From the NCBI GenBank assembly GCA_016281825.1, contig JAEEJI010000217.1, positions 1 to 34,873 of the forward strand: a stretch of DNA of 34,873 bases. Reading direction: 5' to 3'. A program made the position numbers and the translations under genes. The DNA comes from Muribaculaceae bacterium (lineage in GTDB: Bacteria > Bacteroidota > Bacteroidia > Bacteroidales > Muribaculaceae). The notes beneath the pieces are model-generated. The model was not told the DNA's origin, did not search any database, and saw only the letters and a list, made by a program, of their open reading frames with translations. Shown here in pieces: positions 26,034-34,580 of this stretch (positions are counted from its first letter, which is position 1; every line of letters begins with the position of its first letter).

Positions 26034-28556
26034 ATGAAGAATTTTAGCAAACTATTGATGGTCATTGCTCTAGGCAGCATGGCCCTCACGACAGCCGCAC
26101 AAGAGAAACAGGACTGGGGCGACTTCAAACTGTGGATTGACCCTGGTCACTCGGGCCGCGAGAACGTTGGCATGTACAACTACTCGGAGGCGCAGAAGGT
26201 GCTGCGAGTGGGACTTGCCACCCGCGACTTCCTCTATCGCTTCACCACAGCCACCAGCCAGAACATCCACATGACGCGTGACGACGACCAGGACAACGTG
26301 AGCCTGGAGGAGCGCAGCGACATGGCAAACGCCTGGGGAGCCGACTTCTTCTACAGCATTCACAGCGATGCGGGTTCGGGCCCCAACACGACGGTGATGC
26401 TCTTCGGCGGATGGAAGGACAACGGCAATTATGTCGAGAAGACGCCGCACGGAGGCAAGCAATATGGCGAGATTCTGTGCCCCAACCTGACCGGTGTGAT
26501 GTACAACACGGGCACGCGCGGCAACTACTATGACCGCGTGTTCTACAACGGCGATGTCTACAATCACACCAACCACTATCCCTATCTGTCGGTGAACCGC
26601 CGCACCAACATGGCTTCGTTGCTCAGCGAGGGCGGCTTCCACACGCACCCCGTGCAGCAGGCGCTGAACATGAACGACAGTTACAAGCATCTGGAGGCCT
26701 TCGCCACCTTCCGCTCGATTATGGAATACCGTGGTTTGGAGCGCCCCGATATGGTGATGCTCGCCGGCGTAGTCACTAACAGCGAGAACGGTGAGGCGCT
26801 GGACAACGTCACAGTGACCTGCAATGGTAAAACCATTGTCACCGACTCCTACGAGTCGCTGTTCAGCCAATATGTCCATGTCAAAGACTTGGTTCACAAT
26901 GGTTTCTTCCTCTATGAGGATTTGACCCCCGGCGAGACCTATGAGGTGACGTACTCCTGTCCGGGCTACACCTCCGCCTCGCAGACGGTGACCATGCAGA
27001 GCAACCCCCAGGGACTGTCGTCGGAAAACGTGACGTGGGCCAACATCGCGTTGACCAACGAAATGCCCGCCGTGGTCTCGTCGAACAATGTGCTCAACCC
27101 CAATGCCGTGAACAAGCGCAACGACATCATCCTGATTTTCTCGCGCAAGATGATCAAGGAAACGGTCGAACAGGCCTTCTCCATCACCAATAACGGCCAA
27201 GTGACCTTGTCGTGGGACAACGACTACACCCTGCGCATCAAACTCGGTCAACTACGCGACGAGATGAGCTACACCTTCACCATCGACGGCACGATAGCGA
27301 AGAACAGTCAGACGGGTCAATTTCTGGACGGCGACGGCGACGGCGTGGAGGGCGGAAACTACACCTTCAGCTTCAAGACGCTGCCTGCCGATACCGAAGC
27401 GCCTTACATCACCAGCACGTCGCCCGAGGAGAACTCGACGATGCGCTACACCCTGCGCCCAGTTATCCGCGTAGAGTATAACGAGGAGCTCGACTGGAAT
27501 GAAGACCTCGCTGTTGATGCCATTGTTGTCGAAGACAAGAATGGCGTTAAATATGAGGGTACGCTCACGCACACCGTGCTGCGCGACGCTTCGGTGCTGC
27601 ACTACTATCTGAATCAGGACCTGCCTCGCGATATGTGCTTCAAGGTCACTGTCAAGGGCGGCTTCGCCGACATGGCGGGCAACGTTAACCCCGATGGCAA
27701 GTCGTTCAAGTTCCTCTCGGAATACCGCACGGTGAAGGACTCAAATCCTGTCATTGGCGAGTATAACGCCAGCGAGTGGTTCGGCCCTGCGGGCTCGGGT
27801 TCGTCCAAGGGTTTCACTAGTGCAGACGACCAGTCAATGTCCAAGAGTTCGTTTGTGCATGATCCGTCTCTTCCATCAAGTTACTTCATCCACTATGAAT
27901 TCGACCCCGAAACTAGTGATCCTTATTGGGGTCTGCGCGTGCATTGCAAGAAGACCGATGATAATGGCCCATATCTCAGTGCAGCTCAAAGCCAAAATGC
28001 TATCTTGCTGGCCTACGTCTACGGTGATGGTGCCGACTATCTGAACACGGGCTTTGGCATCCGCACCAACAACGATGGTGTCAAGCGCTTCACGCAGCAC
28101 ACCATGCATCGTGGCTGGGAACTGGTGTCTTGGGACATCTACAACGAGGAGTGCGTGAGCATTACCGGAAGCAGCAATCTGGTTAATTCACCGCAGTGGA
28201 AGTTCGACGCTTTTTGGATATGGCGCGGCACTGTCAGTGAGCTTGACAGTGAATTGGATGACTTCTATGACATTCCCTGGACAGGCGACATCTACTTCGA
28301 CGATTTGCGCTATGTGCACTATAACAACGAGGAGCAGACAGCTTCGCTCGACGATATCATCGATGTCACGCCTGGCTTGCCTGGCGACGTGACGGGTGAT
28401 GGCGAGGTCGACATTGCCGATGTCAACGCCATCATTAACATCATGCTCCAGAAGAATCCTGCCAGCGATTATCCTGGCAATGCTGATGTGACTGGTGACG
28501 GCGGTGTAGACATCGCCGATGTCAACGCTGTCATCAACATCATGCTCGGGAAATAG
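26034..28556 (+). CDS. Secreted N-acetylmuramoyl-L-alanine amidase with dockerin tail
   Basis: The 840-residue protein starts with a signal peptide (about 1-22). An Amidase_3 domain follows with zinc ligands His39 (WIDPGHSG), Glu52 (YSEAQ) and His110 (YSIHSDAG), and catalytic Glu199 in LLSEGGF. It cuts the bond between muramic acid and the stem peptide. A carboxypeptidase-regulatory-like domain comes next (about 240-340), then SbsA-type Ig-like domains (about 345-570), and a galactose-binding-like region (about 580-770). The C-terminus has two calcium-binding dockerin type I repeats: DVTGDGEVDIADVNAIINIM and DVTGDGGVDIADVNAVINIM. The domains after the amidase are read by pattern only. No cohesin is encoded in this window. 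Confidence 0.88.
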   Translation: MKNFSKLLMVIALGSMALTTAAQEKQDWGDFKLWIDPGHSGRENVGMYNYSEAQKVLRVGLATRDFLYRFTTATSQNIHMTRDDDQDNVSLEERSDMANAWGADFFYSIHSDAGSGPNTTVMLFGGWKDNGNYVEKTPHGGKQYGEILCPNLTGVMYNTGTRGNYYDRVFYNGDVYNHTNHYPYLSVNRRTNMASLLSEGGFHTHPVQQALNMNDSYKHLEAFATFRSIMEYRGLERPDMVMLAGVVTNSENGEALDNVTVTCNGKTIVTDSYESLFSQYVHVKDLVHNGFFLYEDLTPGETYEVTYSCPGYTSASQTVTMQSNPQGLSSENVTWANIALTNEMPAVVSSNNVLNPNAVNKRNDIILIFSRKMIKETVEQAFSITNNGQVTLSWDNDYTLRIKLGQLRDEMSYTFTIDGTIAKNSQTGQFLDGDGDGVEGGNYTFSFKTLPADTEAPYITSTSPEENSTMRYTLRPVIRVEYNEELDWNEDLAVDAIVVEDKNGVKYEGTLTHTVLRDASVLHYYLNQDLPRDMCFKVTVKGGFADMAGNVNPDGKSFKFLSEYRTVKDSNPVIGEYNASEWFGPAGSGSSKGFTSADDQSMSKSSFVHDPSLPSSYFIHYEFDPETSDPYWGLRVHCKKTDDNGPYLSAAQSQNAILLAYVYGDGADYLNTGFGIRTNNDGVKRFTQHTMHRGWELVSWDIYNEECVSITGSSNLVNSPQWKFDAFWIWRGTVSELDSELDDFYDIPWTGDIYFDDLRYVHYNNEEQTASLDDIIDVTPGLPGDVTGDGEVDIADVNAIINIMLQKNPASDYPGNADVTGDGGVDIADVNAVINIMLGK

Positions 28557-28604
28557 GATAGCGACGAGGGGCTAGCGGCTCCTCGCCATACCATTCATTA
28601 TAGT

Positions 28605-28647
28605 GGTCTCGCAGGTCAAAAAAATGGCTTGCGAGACCTACTTTTTT
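28605..28647 (+). terminator. Terminator after the amidase gene
   Basis: GGTCTCGCA (28605-28613) pairs with TGCGAGACC (28630-28638), followed by TACTTTTTT. A second hairpin (CGAGG/CCTCG) precedes it at about 28565-28585. Confidence 0.85.
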
Positions 28648-28697
28648 CGGTTAGGGAAATAGTTGTTTTCATGAAACAAAAAGCGAGAAGCAAAAAA

Positions 28698-28741
28698 TTC
28701 TCAATTCTCAATTCTCAATTCTCAATTAATTTGTACCTTTG
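28698..28741 (+). promoter_or_regulatory. Heptamer array joined to a -7 box
   Basis: Four perfect TTCTCAA copies (28698-28725) run into TTAATTTG and the -7 box TACCTTTG (28734-28741). The array occupies the place where a -33 element is expected, about 20 bp before the -7 box, and no TTTG is present there. Copy-number change would alter promoter spacing. Confidence 0.55.
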
Positions 28742-28766
28742 CACAAATTTTAAAAAGCCTCTCTAT

Positions 28767-30473
28767 ATGCTCCAAATTCGCTGCAAAAACAACAATGTCA
28801 CCAAGAGTTTTCCCGAAGGCAGTTCGCTGCTTGAAGTGTATCAAGACCTTGCCGACGAGATAAATCTCCCCTACCCTGTCGTGTCGGCCAAAGTGAACAA
28901 CGCCTCTCAAGGCTTGAAGTTCCGTCTGTTCCAGAACCGCGATGTTGAGTTCCTTGATGCGCGAGCAGGCTCGGGACGCCGCGTGTATGTGCGGTCCCTG
29001 TGCTTCGTGCTCTACAAGGCGGCTACCGACATCTTCCCCGGTGCCAAGTTGTTTATTGAGCATCCCTTGTCGGGTGGTTACTACTGCAACTTCAAGCGAC
29101 GTGGCAGCAACGACCCAATCACCGATGAGGACGTAGAGCGCATCCGCGAGCGCATGGAAGAAATTGTCGCGCAGGACATGCCTTTCCGCCGCTTTGAGGC
29201 CACGACCGAAGAAGCCGTTCGCGTGTTCACCGACCGCGGCTTCATTGACAAGGTGAAGTTGATTGAGTCCAGCGGACAAATCTACACCGACTACTACATG
29301 TTGGGCGACACTGTCGACTATTACTATGGTCCGTTGGTTCCCTCGGCAGGCTACCTGAAGGTGTTCGGACTGGAGCGTTATGGCGACGGCTTGCTGCTGC
29401 GTGTGCCTGACCGCACGAACCCGATGATGCTGGCGCCGAAATTTGAGCAGCCGCGCACCTATGAGATGTTCAGCGAGAAGGTGCGTTGGGACATCATCAT
29501 GCGCCTATCCAATGCCGGCGACGTCAACCGCGCCGTCCTCAAGGGCCACGCCAGCGAGCTGATTAAGGTGAGCGAGGCGCTGCAAGAAAAAAAGATTGTG
29601 CAGATTGCCGAGGAGATTGACCGCCGCTTCCGCAGCCCCGAGAATCCCATCCGCATCGTGCTCATTACCGGGCCTTCGAGCTCAGGAAAGACCACCTTCT
29701 GCAAGCGTCTGTCCATCCAGCTGCTCGCTTGCGGCCTGCGGCCCGTGTCGTTCTCGACCGACGACTACTTTGTCAACCGCGTCGACACCCCGCTATTGCC
29801 CAATGGCCAGTATGACTTTGACAACATTGAGGCTGTCGAGTACAAGCTGCTCGAGGAGCACCTCACACGCCTGATGCGTGGCGAGCGCGTCGAGATACCC
29901 GAGTACAATTTCACCACGGGCAAGCGTGAGTACAATGGCAAGAAACTGAAACTGCAGAACGACAGCGTGCTCATCATCGAGGGTATCCATGCCTTGAACC
30001 CGCTGCTGACCGAGCAGATTCCTGACGAGGCGAAGTTCAAGATTTTCGTCTCGACTATGACCAGCATCTCTCTTGACGACCACAACTGGGTGCCCACGCA
30101 TGACAACCGCCTGCTGCGCCGCATCATCCGCGACTACAACAAGGGCGCGTTCACAGCCCGCGAGACCATCAGCATGTGGCCCAACGTGTGCGAGGCCGAG
30201 GACAAGTGGATTCTGCCCTTCCAGGAGAATGCCGACGTGATGTTCAACTCGGCACTGAACATCGAGTTTGCCGTGTTGCGCCCTCATGCCGAGATTATCC
30301 TGCAGTCGGTTCCGAAGAACTGCCCCGAGTACAGCGAGGCACACCGTCTGCTCAAGTTCATCCACTATTTTATCCCTGTCGACGACAAGGAGATCCCGCC
30401 CACGAGCATCATGCGAGAGTTTGTCGGCGGATCAAGCTTCAAGTATAACTTCCACGTCTCGTCATCGGAGTGA
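28767..30473 (+). CDS. TGS-domain nucleoside (uridine) kinase
   Basis: The 568-residue protein has an N-terminal TGS-like domain (about 1-65) and a region similar to the second additional domain of threonyl-tRNA synthetase (about 66-220; GGYYCNF). A uridine kinase/phosphoribulokinase domain follows, with P-loop GPSSSGKT (302-309), FSTDDYFVNR and VLIIEGIHALNP. Uridine kinases phosphorylate uridine and cytidine for salvage. The fused architecture is common in Bacteroidota and Clostridia; the role of the N-terminal part is unknown. The frame is open from 28629, but the residues before Met at 28767 translate repeat and promoter sequence. dCMP deaminase follows after 17 bp. Confidence 0.9.
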   Translation: MLQIRCKNNNVTKSFPEGSSLLEVYQDLADEINLPYPVVSAKVNNASQGLKFRLFQNRDVEFLDARAGSGRRVYVRSLCFVLYKAATDIFPGAKLFIEHPLSGGYYCNFKRRGSNDPITDEDVERIRERMEEIVAQDMPFRRFEATTEEAVRVFTDRGFIDKVKLIESSGQIYTDYYMLGDTVDYYYGPLVPSAGYLKVFGLERYGDGLLLRVPDRTNPMMLAPKFEQPRTYEMFSEKVRWDIIMRLSNAGDVNRAVLKGHASELIKVSEALQEKKIVQIAEEIDRRFRSPENPIRIVLITGPSSSGKTTFCKRLSIQLLACGLRPVSFSTDDYFVNRVDTPLLPNGQYDFDNIEAVEYKLLEEHLTRLMRGERVEIPEYNFTTGKREYNGKKLKLQNDSVLIIEGIHALNPLLTEQIPDEAKFKIFVSTMTSISLDDHNWVPTHDNRLLRRIIRDYNKGAFTARETISMWPNVCEAEDKWILPFQENADVMFNSALNIEFAVLRPHAEIILQSVPKNCPEYSEAHRLLKFIHYFIPVDDKEIPPTSIMREFVGGSSFKYNFHVSSSE

Positions 30474-30490
30474 TGCGTGACCTTTAGACT

Positions 30491-30946
30491 ATGGACTCCA
30501 ACAAACAACTATTGCTCGATGCCCGCTACCTGCGCATGGCGCAGATTTGGGCCGAGAACTCCTACTGCCGCCGCCGACAGGTGGGCGCGTTGCTGGTCAA
30601 GGATAAGATGATTATCAGTGACGGCTATAACGGCACGCCCGTGGGCTTTGAGAACATCTGCGAGGAAGATGACGACCATACCAAGCCCTATGTGCTGCAT
30701 GCCGAGGCGAACGCCATTACCAAGGTGGCGCAGAGCAACAACAGCAGCGCTGGCGCGACGCTCTATGTCACCACATCGCCCTGCATCGAGTGCTCCAAGC
30801 TCATCATCCAGGCGGGCATTCGCCGTGTGGTCTTTGGTGAGTACTACCGCATCACCGATGGTGTGGACTTGCTCAAGCGCGCAGGCATCGAGACTGTCCA
30901 GCTCGTGCAGGACGACGACAACACTTTTCACTATATTCACATCTAG
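30491..30946 (+). CDS. Zinc-dependent dCMP deaminase
   Basis: The 151-residue enzyme has the cytidine/dCMP deaminase zinc site: His70 and Glu72 in VLHAEANAI, and Cys98 and Cys101 in SPCIECSKLI. Deamination of dCMP gives dUMP, the precursor of thymidylate. It is smaller than the ComEB relatives with extra N-terminal parts. The placement 17 bp after a pyrimidine kinase and 9 bp before the protease gene indicates one transcript; the first two genes both serve pyrimidine metabolism. Confidence 0.93.
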   Translation: MDSNKQLLLDARYLRMAQIWAENSYCRRRQVGALLVKDKMIISDGYNGTPVGFENICEEDDDHTKPYVLHAEANAITKVAQSNNSSAGATLYVTTSPCIECSKLIIQAGIRRVVFGEYYRITDGVDLLKRAGIETVQLVQDDDNTFHYIHI

Positions 30947-30955
30947 ACACACACC

Positions 30956-32581
30956 ATGACTAACAAGTCAAAACAGCGCCCCTCGTTCCTGTGGATGCCT
31001 CTGGCCATTGCCATTGCAGTGGTCATCGGGCTGTTTGTGGGAAGCCGATTCGGGGGACGCCGCCTTGTGGCCGAGAACGACCGCAAACTCAACACCCTGC
31101 TGAATCTCATTGCCGATGACTATGTTGACACGGTGAACCTGGACCAGCTCATTGAGATGTCCATCCCGCAGATTTTGGCGAACTTGGACCCTCACACGAC
31201 CTACTTCAGTGCCGAAGACATGCGTGCCGCCAACGAGGAATTGAGCGGCAGCTTCAGCGGCATTGGCATCTCGTTTATGCTGCTGGGCGATACCATCAAC
31301 GTCGTTGAAGTCATCCCGGGTGGTCCTGCCGAGAAGGTGGGCATCCTGGCCGGGGACCGCATCATCGAGATTGACGACTCACTCTTTGTTGGTCCGAAGG
31401 TGACAAATGGCGAGGTGATGAAGAACTTGCGCGGTGAGAAGAACACCAAGGTCAAGTTGGGTGTCAAACGCAACACAGCGAAAGAAACGTTGCACTTCAC
31501 CGTCACGCGTGGTGACATACCTGTCAAATCGGTCGATGCCGCCTACATGATAGACAAGACCACGGGATATGTCAAAGTGAACCAGTTCGGGCGCACTACC
31601 TATGATGAGTTCATCACTGCGCTGACGCTCCTCAAAGCTGAGGGTGCCAAGCGCTATGTGGTGGACCTGCGCGGCAACGGTGGCGGATATATGGAAATGG
31701 CGGTGCTCATGGCGAATGAGTTCTTGCCCGAGAACCAACTCATTGTCTACACCAAGGGGCGTTACAAGCGCGATGACTCGCAGGTGTGGAGCGACGGCAA
31801 CGGTCAGTTCCAGGATGCCGAGGTCGCGGTGCTCATCGACGAGTTCTCGGCCAGTGCCAGCGAGATTTTCGCAGGTGCCTTGCAGGACAACGACCGAGGC
31901 TTGATTGTGGGCTCGCGTTCGTTTGGCAAGGGACTGGTGCAGCAGCAGTTCACCCTGCCCGACAGCAGTGCCGTCCGCTTGACCATCGCCCGCTATTACA
32001 CGCCTGCCGGACGTTGCATCCAGAAGGACTACAAAGGCGGCATGATGGCTTACGAGAAAGAATTGTATGACCGCTATATGAGCGGCGAAATCTATAGCCA
32101 GGACAGCATGAAGATTGACAAGTCACAAATCTTCAGCACCCTGTTCACGGGCCGCACCGTCTATGGCGGCGGTGGCATCGTGCCCGACATCTTTGTGCCT
32201 CGCGACACCACCGGCATGTCGTCCTATTACATCGAGATTGCCAACGCGGGACTGATGCAGAAGTTCGCCTTCCGCTATGTCGACATCAACCGCAACAGCC
32301 TCCAGCAGATGAAGGACTACAAGCAGTTCCTGCGCATGACACCCAGCGACGATGCGCTGCTGAACAACTTTGTGGACTATGCCACCGAGAACGGTGTGGC
32401 GCCGCGCTGGTACTACATCAACCAGTCTCGCGACCTGATTGTGAGCAACCTCAAGGCATTGGTGGCGCGTGACGTGTTTGGCAACGAGGCGTTCTACCCC
32501 ATCTACAACCGCACTGACAAGACTATTCAAGCGGCTCTCAAGGCCCTCAACCGCCACAAAGCCGCATTCCCGATAAAATAG
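30956..32581 (+). CDS. S41 C-terminal processing protease
   Basis: The 541-residue protein has an uncleaved N-terminal membrane anchor (about 12-31), a PDZ domain (about 90-170, with GIGISFMLLGDTINVVEVIP) and a tail-specific protease core. The core includes YVVDLRGNGGGYMEMAV, SASASEIFAGALQDNDRG and SRSFGKGLVQQQF. By alignment with E. coli Prc the Ser/Lys dyad is Ser300 and Lys325, 25 residues apart as in Prc. A C-terminal region of about 180 residues is specific to the Bacteroidota branch. It trims or degrades periplasmic proteins from their C-terminal end. Confidence 0.93.
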   Translation: MTNKSKQRPSFLWMPLAIAIAVVIGLFVGSRFGGRRLVAENDRKLNTLLNLIADDYVDTVNLDQLIEMSIPQILANLDPHTTYFSAEDMRAANEELSGSFSGIGISFMLLGDTINVVEVIPGGPAEKVGILAGDRIIEIDDSLFVGPKVTNGEVMKNLRGEKNTKVKLGVKRNTAKETLHFTVTRGDIPVKSVDAAYMIDKTTGYVKVNQFGRTTYDEFITALTLLKAEGAKRYVVDLRGNGGGYMEMAVLMANEFLPENQLIVYTKGRYKRDDSQVWSDGNGQFQDAEVAVLIDEFSASASEIFAGALQDNDRGLIVGSRSFGKGLVQQQFTLPDSSAVRLTIARYYTPAGRCIQKDYKGGMMAYEKELYDRYMSGEIYSQDSMKIDKSQIFSTLFTGRTVYGGGGIVPDIFVPRDTTGMSSYYIEIANAGLMQKFAFRYVDINRNSLQQMKDYKQFLRMTPSDDALLNNFVDYATENGVAPRWYYINQSRDLIVSNLKALVARDVFGNEAFYPIYNRTDKTIQAALKALNRHKAAFPIK

Positions 32582-32590
32582 TAGTTTTAG

Positions 32591-32642
32591 ACTTTAGACC
32601 TTAGACCTTAGTCTACCAGCGAAGTGGTCTTAATTCTTAATT
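32591..32642 (+). repeat. Leader repeat before the cyclo-ligase gene
   Basis: Units of TTAGAC(C) (32588-32609) are followed by GTCTACCAGCGAAGTGG and TCTTAATTCTTAATT, ending 10 bp before the ATG at 32653. It is the composite leader repeat in sense direction, with a shortened hairpin. Confidence 0.6.
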
Positions 32643-32652
32643 GAAAAAGACT

Positions 32653-33222
32653 ATGAATTTACAGAAGGATCTCTTGCGCAAGCAGATGCGTAAGCGTAAA
32701 CGCGAACTTACCATCGAGCAGAAGTTGGTCGACGAACAAGAGGTGTTCGGAATGATACGAAGCTTGGGACTGCTTAAAGGAGTGAAGCATGTCATGCTCT
32801 ATTACTCCTTGCCTGACGAGCTACCCACACACTCCACAGTCGAACAATGGGCGTCAGAAGGCTTGTATCAGATATACTTGCCGCGCGTCAAGGGCGATGA
32901 CATTGAGGTAGTGCCCTATACCGGTCCAGAGAGTTTGAGCGATGACAATCCATTTCACATCGCTGAGCCTGTAGGCGATGCCGTTGATCCCGCGATTCTC
33001 GATGCGGTCATCGTGCCCGGAGTGGCTTTTGACCGTCACTGCAACCGCATGGGCCGCGGCAAGGGCTTTTATGACCGCCTGCTCTCAAGGGGTAACCTCT
33101 ACACCATCGGTGTGTGCCACGACTGCCAACTGCTCGACGAGATTCCTTGTGAGCCTCACGACCGCCCTCTGGACTGCGTTATTTCTCCCACCCTGACTCT
33201 CATAAGTAAGCCTAAAGAATAA
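32653..33222 (+). CDS. 5-formyltetrahydrofolate cyclo-ligase
   Basis: The 189-residue enzyme converts 5-formyl-THF to 5,10-methenyl-THF with ATP. The N-terminal basic helix (KDLLRKQMRKRKRELT) is typical. The conserved C-terminal block reads VIVPGVAFDRHCNRMGRGKG and then FYDRLL, which binds ATP and phosphate. An upstream in-frame TTG at 32641 would add four residues; the ATG is preferred. Its stop TAA shares its last base with the ATG of the next gene, so translation is coupled to the RIC-like protein. Confidence 0.92.
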   Translation: MNLQKDLLRKQMRKRKRELTIEQKLVDEQEVFGMIRSLGLLKGVKHVMLYYSLPDELPTHSTVEQWASEGLYQIYLPRVKGDDIEVVPYTGPESLSDDNPFHIAEPVGDAVDPAILDAVIVPGVAFDRHCNRMGRGKGFYDRLLSRGNLYTIGVCHDCQLLDEIPCEPHDRPLDCVISPTLTLISKPKE

Positions 33223-33929
33223 TGAACAATCTTACCCTCATCCACCACGACACTAAGCTCAGCGATATCGTTATTGCTGAGCCTACAGCACTGACGGTAC
33301 TCAACCGCTTTGGTATCTACCTGGGGTTGGGTGACCTCACCGTCGCCCGTGCCTGCGACAACCTGGGCATTGACAAGGATTTCTTGACAACCATCCTCAA
33401 CACTTACCTGCACGAATCCTACTTCCCTGAGCGTATTCTCGCCTCGTTCAAGGCAGCGACCATCGTCGACTACCTCGGCCAGACCAACAACTACTATGCG
33501 CAGTTTCAGTTGCCCAACATCGAGCGGCACTTCAACCTGCTCATCAGCAAGAGCGACCCCGCCAACAACAACCTGGAACTCATGCTACGGTTCTTCCACG
33601 AGATGAACGGGCAGCTGCTCGCTCGCATTGCCGACGACCGCAACCATTGGTTCCCCGCCATCCTCCAGGCCGAAGCCGAGGCCGAAGCCAGGAGTCAGGA
33701 CGCTGACGCGCTTTCAGGAGACAGGGTTCAGGAGCCAGAAGACACCGTCGAGGACAAACTTGGCGATCTCATCAGCATGATGGTCATCCACCTCCAAGGC
33801 GACCATGACTCGAACCTCGCATTGGCTGTGCTCATGGCACTGGCCAACCTGAAGAAGGACATTACCCAGAACAACCGCATCCGCAATCGCTTGCTGCTAC
33901 CCATCTACCAAGTGTTGTCGAAGGCATAA
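33222..33929 (+). CDS. Degenerate RIC/YtfE-like (ScdA_N plus hemerythrin-like) protein
   Basis: The 235-residue protein starts with a stretch much like the ScdA N-terminal domain (KLSDIVIAEPTALTVLNRFG, then VARACDNLGIDKDFL), but the family DFCCGG is YLGLGD here, so the Cys pair is missing. The rest is helical and can be laid over the YtfE hemerythrin domain (ERHFNLLI, MLRFFHEMNGQLLARI, GDHDSNLALAVLMAL). Several di-iron ligands appear to be replaced: in the segment matching SHMMKEEQILFP this protein reads GQLLARIADDRNHWFP, and the last His and Glu become Asn and Arg. An acidic linker (about 148-175) with CAGGAG-type DNA repeats interrupts it. It may be a sensor or partner of the LuxR-type protein 3 bp downstream. 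The alignment is by eye. Confidence 0.6.
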   Translation: MNNLTLIHHDTKLSDIVIAEPTALTVLNRFGIYLGLGDLTVARACDNLGIDKDFLTTILNTYLHESYFPERILASFKAATIVDYLGQTNNYYAQFQLPNIERHFNLLISKSDPANNNLELMLRFFHEMNGQLLARIADDRNHWFPAILQAEAEAEARSQDADALSGDRVQEPEDTVEDKLGDLISMMVIHLQGDHDSNLALAVLMALANLKKDITQNNRIRNRLLLPIYQVLSKA

Positions 33930-33932
33930 ACC

Positions 33933-34478
33933 ATGGCACGACAAGTAGTCATACTCCTGCACAATGCCATCGAGGCAACGGGGATACAACGCATCATCCT
34001 CGACACGTTTGGCATCACCGCACATCAGGCCAGCGGCATCGGTGAGCTGCTTCAACTGCCTACCGACGCCATCGATCTGGTCGTGACCGATGCGCAGTAT
34101 TTCCTCGAAAACTTGAAGGTGTTTCTGCCCCGCAAGGCACGCACACTCGTCGTGGTTGACCGACCCGTGCAGGGTGACGGAGATGTCAAACTGATTGACG
34201 TCCAACAGGATACCGACCAAGTCCTAGCAGCCCTCAGCCACTTCCTGGGCGAGAAAGAAGAAGAGAACAACCAGCCCAATGTATTGTCAGGGCGCGAAAT
34301 CGACGTGCTGCGACTCGTCGCAAGCGGCATGATCAACAAACAGATTGCCGACACGCTGAACATCAGCATCAACACCGTCCTCACCCACCGCAAGAATATC
34401 ACCGCCAAACTCGGCATCAAAAGCGTCTCAGGCCTCACCTTCTACGCCATGATGAACGGCATCATCGACCCCAAGTAG
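33933..34478 (+). CDS. LuxR/GerE-type regulator with atypical receiver-like domain
   Basis: The 181-residue protein ends in a clear LuxR helix-turn-helix (LSGREIDVLRLVASGMINKQ, then IADTLNISINTVLTHRKNIT). The first 100 residues have the alternating strand/helix pattern of a response-regulator receiver (VVILLHNAIEATGIQRII, AIDLVVTDAQYF, ARTLVVVDRPV). The acidic pair after strand 1 is absent, so phosphorylation by a histidine kinase is doubtful. Only 3 bp separate it from the preceding RIC-like gene, so the two are co-translated. I infer a paired signalling unit; target genes are unknown. Confidence 0.85.
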   Translation: MARQVVILLHNAIEATGIQRIILDTFGITAHQASGIGELLQLPTDAIDLVVTDAQYFLENLKVFLPRKARTLVVVDRPVQGDGDVKLIDVQQDTDQVLAALSHFLGEKEEENNQPNVLSGREIDVLRLVASGMINKQIADTLNISINTVLTHRKNITAKLGIKSVSGLTFYAMMNGIIDPK

Positions 34479-34550
34479 ACCCAACACCTTAACTTCTACA
34501 AAAACTCCTTAACTACTATAAAAAAGTCAATTGTATCCGATTGAAATCGT

Positions 34551-34558
34551 TATCTTTG
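34551..34558 (+). promoter_or_regulatory. -7 box of the M16 peptidase gene
   Basis: TATCTTTG lies 22 bp before the start codon. The best upstream TTG (34531-34533) is only 17 bp away, so the -33 box is weak. Confidence 0.6.
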
Positions 34559-34580
34559 CCGCGGTTATTTGTTTTCAACT

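Noticed and set aside
17975-28725. Heptamer runs as a CRISPR array
   Set aside because: The repeats are 7 bp without spacers, and no cas genes are present.
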